A program made the position numbers and the translations under genes. 22,585 nucleotides of DNA from a virus: IMG/VR virus record IMGVR_UViG_3300019884_000014, positions 1 to 22,585 of that record; one strand, 5' to 3'. Of the stretch, positions 20,460-22,585 are shown one piece after another (the first letter of the stretch is position 1; each line of letters starts with the position of its first letter). The notes below the pieces were generated by a model. It did no database searches. It was not told where the DNA came from and saw only the letters and a list, made by a program, of their open reading frames with translations.

Positions 20460-20610
20460 TTTGCCGGACCTCGCGCGACGGCCATCGTGCCGAGAGCCAC
20501 ATCAGGCCGATCCAAATTTGACGCCGGTAGTTTGGTAGACGACGCGCCAACCAAACAGCAAGGCGAGCGCCGCTTGTAGTCATGTCAACAAAACGATCTT
20601 CGCTTTTCAT
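20446..20610 (-). CDS. 54-aa hypothetical protein
   Basis: Starts MKSEDRFVDMTTSGARLAVW with a moderately hydrophobic, Trp/Arg-rich middle (RRQIWIGLMWLSARW). GAGG in GCGAGGCCCGGCAA precedes the ATG. A longer TTG-initiated frame reaches 20715. It overlaps the next gene by 14 nt. A 45-codon plus-strand frame (20582-20719) competes for part of the region. Moderate confidence only. Confidence 0.45.
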   Translation of the reverse strand: MKSEDRFVDMTTSGARLAVWLARRLPNYRRQIWIGLMWLSARWPSREVRQNEDR

Positions 20611-20760
20611 TGCCGGGCCTCGCGGACTCCTGATTTCCCGGTTATCGCAATACTGTCGCGTTCCGCTTGAAGCAAGTCCTTTCATCCCGACCGTTGGACT
20701 TGCAGAGCCGTTCAAGTGACCTGTTAGGGGCAGAGGACGGGACGGCTTGATGCTTTAAGC

Positions 20761-20794
20761 TTACGATATGATGGTGCTGACATCAACCGGCCGC
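20761..20794 (-). pseudogene. duplicated terminase C-terminal tail
   Basis: This short minus-strand stretch reads RPVDVSTIIS-stop, against RPVDVSTLIS-stop at the end of the intact terminase (9 of 10 residues identical). It is not joined to a terminase body; the residues before it (VEQLIA) diverge. It is a remnant of a second terminase 3' end, and the 145-aa gene lies between the two copies. Confidence 0.65.
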
Positions 20795-21277
20795 GCGATT
20801 AGTTGCTCGACTTGGTCGCTATGTTTCTCCGAATTTCATGCAGAGTCTTTAACTGCTGTTCGAGCTTTCCACGCGTAGCTTCTAAGTCGCGCATTTGTTT
20901 TTGGATAACTATCCGTGTTTCAAGATCGTTGGTCTTGCGCAACTCGACTTCCCATTTCACAAAGGCATCCCGATTAGCTTCCAGCTTCCCTTCTGCGTTC
21001 TCAGCTTGTAGATCGCGAACGGCTCCAGATGTACCTTCGAACGCCATCCTAAGAGGACCAATCCGAACCTCCACAATTTGTCCAACGTAGTTTTCTGGTA
21101 GCTGACGGACTGTGGCGAAGGCTCCCGTGATAGCCGCTATCGCTCCAATGGAGCCGGTCACGAGACCGGCAACAATCCCCATCTTCATTAAAGGAGATTG
21201 GTCAGAGAACCATGAATGTTTCACTGGCTTTTTCAAACTGTGATCAGCTTATGAGAGTGCTGACATCAACCGGCCGC
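20774..21277. repeat. 21-bp direct repeat flanking a 483-bp inserted segment
   Basis: GTGCTGACATCAACCGGCCG plus a final C occurs at 20774-20794 and 21257-21277. The right copy is inside the terminase 3' end and the left copy is the detached tail. The interval contains only the 145-aa gene. The layout resembles insertion into a gene 3' end that regenerates the end, or recombination between related terminase tails. Confidence 0.8.
20799..21236 (-). CDS. membrane-anchored coiled-coil protein, 145 aa
   Basis: Residues about 19-43 (MGIVAGLVTGSIGAIAAITG then AFATV) form one transmembrane helix, and residues about 75-140 form a charged coiled coil (RDLQAENAEGKLEANRDAFV, QMRDLEATRGKLEQQLKTLH). Function not recognised; such proteins occur as phage accessory genes and sometimes as superinfection or lysis modulators. 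The start is uncertain: TTG 21236 or GTG 21224, neither with a good ribosome binding site. It begins 8 nt after the terminase stop, lies inside the repeat-flanked segment and may be a recent acquisition. Confidence 0.65.
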   Translation of the reverse strand: MKKPVKHSWFSDQSPLMKMGIVAGLVTGSIGAIAAITGAFATVRQLPENYVGQIVEVRIGPLRMAFEGTSGAVRDLQAENAEGKLEANRDAFVKWEVELRKTNDLETRIVIQKQMRDLEATRGKLEQQLKTLHEIRRNIATKSSN

Positions 21278-22585
21278 ATCTGTTGCGAGACGCCGACTGC
21301 CATTGCCAGCGCCACCATGCCGTCGATCCGTCCGGATGATTTGTTCTTCGACAGCCTGCGGCTGGCGTCGTCCTTGCCATCAACAACAGCGCACATCGCG
21401 TTCATCGACAGCACCGGATGATTGCCGTGCGCGATCTTCTTGTCGCGCAGCAATTCTTCCAGTGACCGCAGCGCGGGCGACATCGATTGCGTGCCTTGAC
21501 CGAATTCAACGAAACGATCCTCGATCATCTGCACCGAAAAACCAGCGCGCTCCAGCCACGGCCGCAGATGCTGCATGTTCCAGCGGTCGAAACCGATTTT
21601 ACGAATGTTGTATTTGGTGAATTGCTCGCGCAGAAACTTCGCGACGTATTCGTAGCTCACCGTCGAGCCGGCCGTCGTCTGCAGAAAATCCTGCGCGGCC
21701 CACAAATCATACGGCACGCGGTCGGTGCGGCTTTTCTCCGCCAAGCCTTCGCTCGGCAACCAGAACGTCGGATGCACATGCCATTTGCTGTCGACAACCG
21801 GGACGCCAAGTTTGGTGACTTCGAGCGGCTGACCGATCAGCACCAGCGCCGTGAGATCGGCGACCGACGACAGGTCGAGCCCGCCATAGAGCGGCATTGT
21901 GCCGTTGAACGGCTGCACCGTGGCCTTGCCGCAGGCTGCCCAGATCGACGGGATCACAAACGGATTGCTTGCCAAGACCCGTTGGTTGAGCACGAGGTTG
22001 CGGTATTCCGCCTCGCGCGCGGGCAGGCGGCGCGCGTCCTCGGCCATCGCCAAGACCTCGGCTCTGTTCATAAAAATTTCCAGCGCCGGGTTGGCCGCCT
22101 TGATCGCCTTCAAGCTGAAGGGATTGTCTTCCATGTCGGCGGCGTTCATGCGCAGCACCGTGCGCGGGTCGGCTCCGGTTTTGGCGTCGTCGATCAACAG
22201 CGACAGCAGGTCGGCGTCGGTCGGGGCTTGCGTCGAGATCACCACCGTCAGCGGGTTTTCCTGCGCCGCCGTCGCCGTTTCCAACGCCTCGTAAAGCGAA
22301 AAGCGCGGCCCGCGTACCTGCCCAAGCTCATCGTGAATCGTCAGCGCTGGCGATAAGCCGAACGCCGTCGCCGTCTCCGCCGACAGCGCCTTGAACATGC
22401 TGCCGGTGCCGGGACAGTGCAGTTCGCGCGCGCTTTCCCTGATCTGCACCACGCGCCGCAGCACCGGGCTCATCCGCACCATCTTCGCCGCCAGCCGGAA
22501 GATGATTGACGCCTGATCACGGCTTTGTGCGGCTGAATACAGCGAACCGTTCGGCGTGTATTCCGGACCGCACAGATGCAGCAGC
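21244..22585 (-). CDS. terL: phage terminase large subunit, C-terminal part (runs off the right edge)
   Basis: About 446 residues are visible. The ATPase half shows GTGSMFKALSAETATAFGLS, the acidic Walker B-like segment IHDELGQVRGPRFSLYEAL and the coupling-type segment VVISTQAPTDADLLSLLIDD. The nuclease half shows YGGLDLSSVADLTALVLI, with Asp predicted to bind metal, and KIGFDRWNMQHLRPWLERAG. These match Terminase_1-type large subunits that cut and package DNA into procapsids. The Walker A region lies outside the window. It ends RPVDVSTLIS. No portal gene follows, unlike the usual terminase-portal-protease-capsid order. Confidence 0.93.
   Translation of the reverse strand, partial: LLHLCGPEYTPNGSLYSAAQSRDQASIIFRLAAKMVRMSPVLRRVVQIRESARELHCPGTGSMFKALSAETATAFGLSPALTIHDELGQVRGPRFSLYEALETATAAQENPLTVVISTQAPTDADLLSLLIDDAKTGADPRTVLRMNAADMEDNPFSLKAIKAANPALEIFMNRAEVLAMAEDARRLPAREAEYRNLVLNQRVLASNPFVIPSIWAACGKATVQPFNGTMPLYGGLDLSSVADLTALVLIGQPLEVTKLGVPVVDSKWHVHPTFWLPSEGLAEKSRTDRVPYDLWAAQDFLQTTAGSTVSYEYVAKFLREQFTKYNIRKIGFDRWNMQHLRPWLERAGFSVQMIEDRFVEFGQGTQSMSPALRSLEELLRDKKIAHGNHPVLSMNAMCAVVDGKDDASRRLSKNKSSGRIDGMVALAMAVGVSQQMRPVDVSTLIS

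Noticed and set aside
20582-20719. 45-codon plus-strand frame (MSTKRSS..., ending LAEPFK)
   Set aside because: No ribosome binding site, and it overlaps a minus-strand frame with GAGG upstream. Neither is strongly supported; the minus-strand one fits the neighbours better.
20611-20760. Possible tRNA or attachment site between the terminase remnant and the small genes
   Set aside because: No cloverleaf, T-loop sequence or integrase gene was found; apart from weak frames the stretch holds nothing I can assign.
21487-22356. 289-codon plus-strand frame opposite the terminase
   Set aside because: Antisense to a well-supported terminase; Arg-rich shadow composition.

Overview
The window is one segment of a tailed-phage (siphovirus-like, HK97-fold) genome or prophage. 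The high GC content, the codon use and the style of the small hypothetical proteins point to an alphaproteobacterial host, probably Rhizobiales/Bradyrhizobium-like; this host guess is inference. No integrase, tRNA, rRNA, CRISPR array or insertion sequence was seen.

Layout. Minus-strand blocks carry virion and lysis functions. From right to left in transcription order: a partial large terminase (21244-22585); a membrane/coiled-coil protein flanked by a duplicated terminase tail; three small genes; a structural and cargo block (18952-19359, 16292-18922, 15909-16295, 14319-15905, 12467-14326) that includes a repeat-solenoid/SPRY-like fibre protein and two effector-like proteins, one with a GNAT-like domain and one with GNAT-like plus zeta-toxin domains; a lysis-like operon of endolysin, sulfatase, papain-like peptidase and a 33-aa membrane peptide (6183-9190); and a prohead protease-major capsid fusion followed by a methyltransferase and a TPR protein (1-3028). 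Plus-strand blocks of small early-type or accessory genes are interleaved: 3217-6163, 9295-12411 and 19443-20066. They include a MESH1-like HD ppGpp hydrolase, an LPD29-like protein and a small helix-turn-helix protein. No portal or MuF-type gene is visible.

Regulation. The plus-strand blocks are punctuated by a repeated promoter-operator. It has a consensus TTGACA -35, a 17-nt spacer and a -10 box, overlaid by a 7-bp inverted repeat ATATAGG-(9 nt)-CCTATAT. There are four clear copies (near 3086, 4130, 4859, 9243), a fifth with a degenerate left arm (9804), and a diverged copy in front of the HTH gene (11863). Two clear copies sit in divergent gaps facing the capsid and endolysin genes. This looks like one regulon, possibly controlled by the HTH protein.

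Most unusual points: the operator family; a 61-codon out-of-frame gene with its own promoter-like sequence and ribosome binding site inside the zeta-toxin gene; a protease-capsid fusion with an internal ribosome binding site and start; a terminase 3'-end duplication around a 483-bp segment; and a phage-borne type I sulfatase next to the endolysin.
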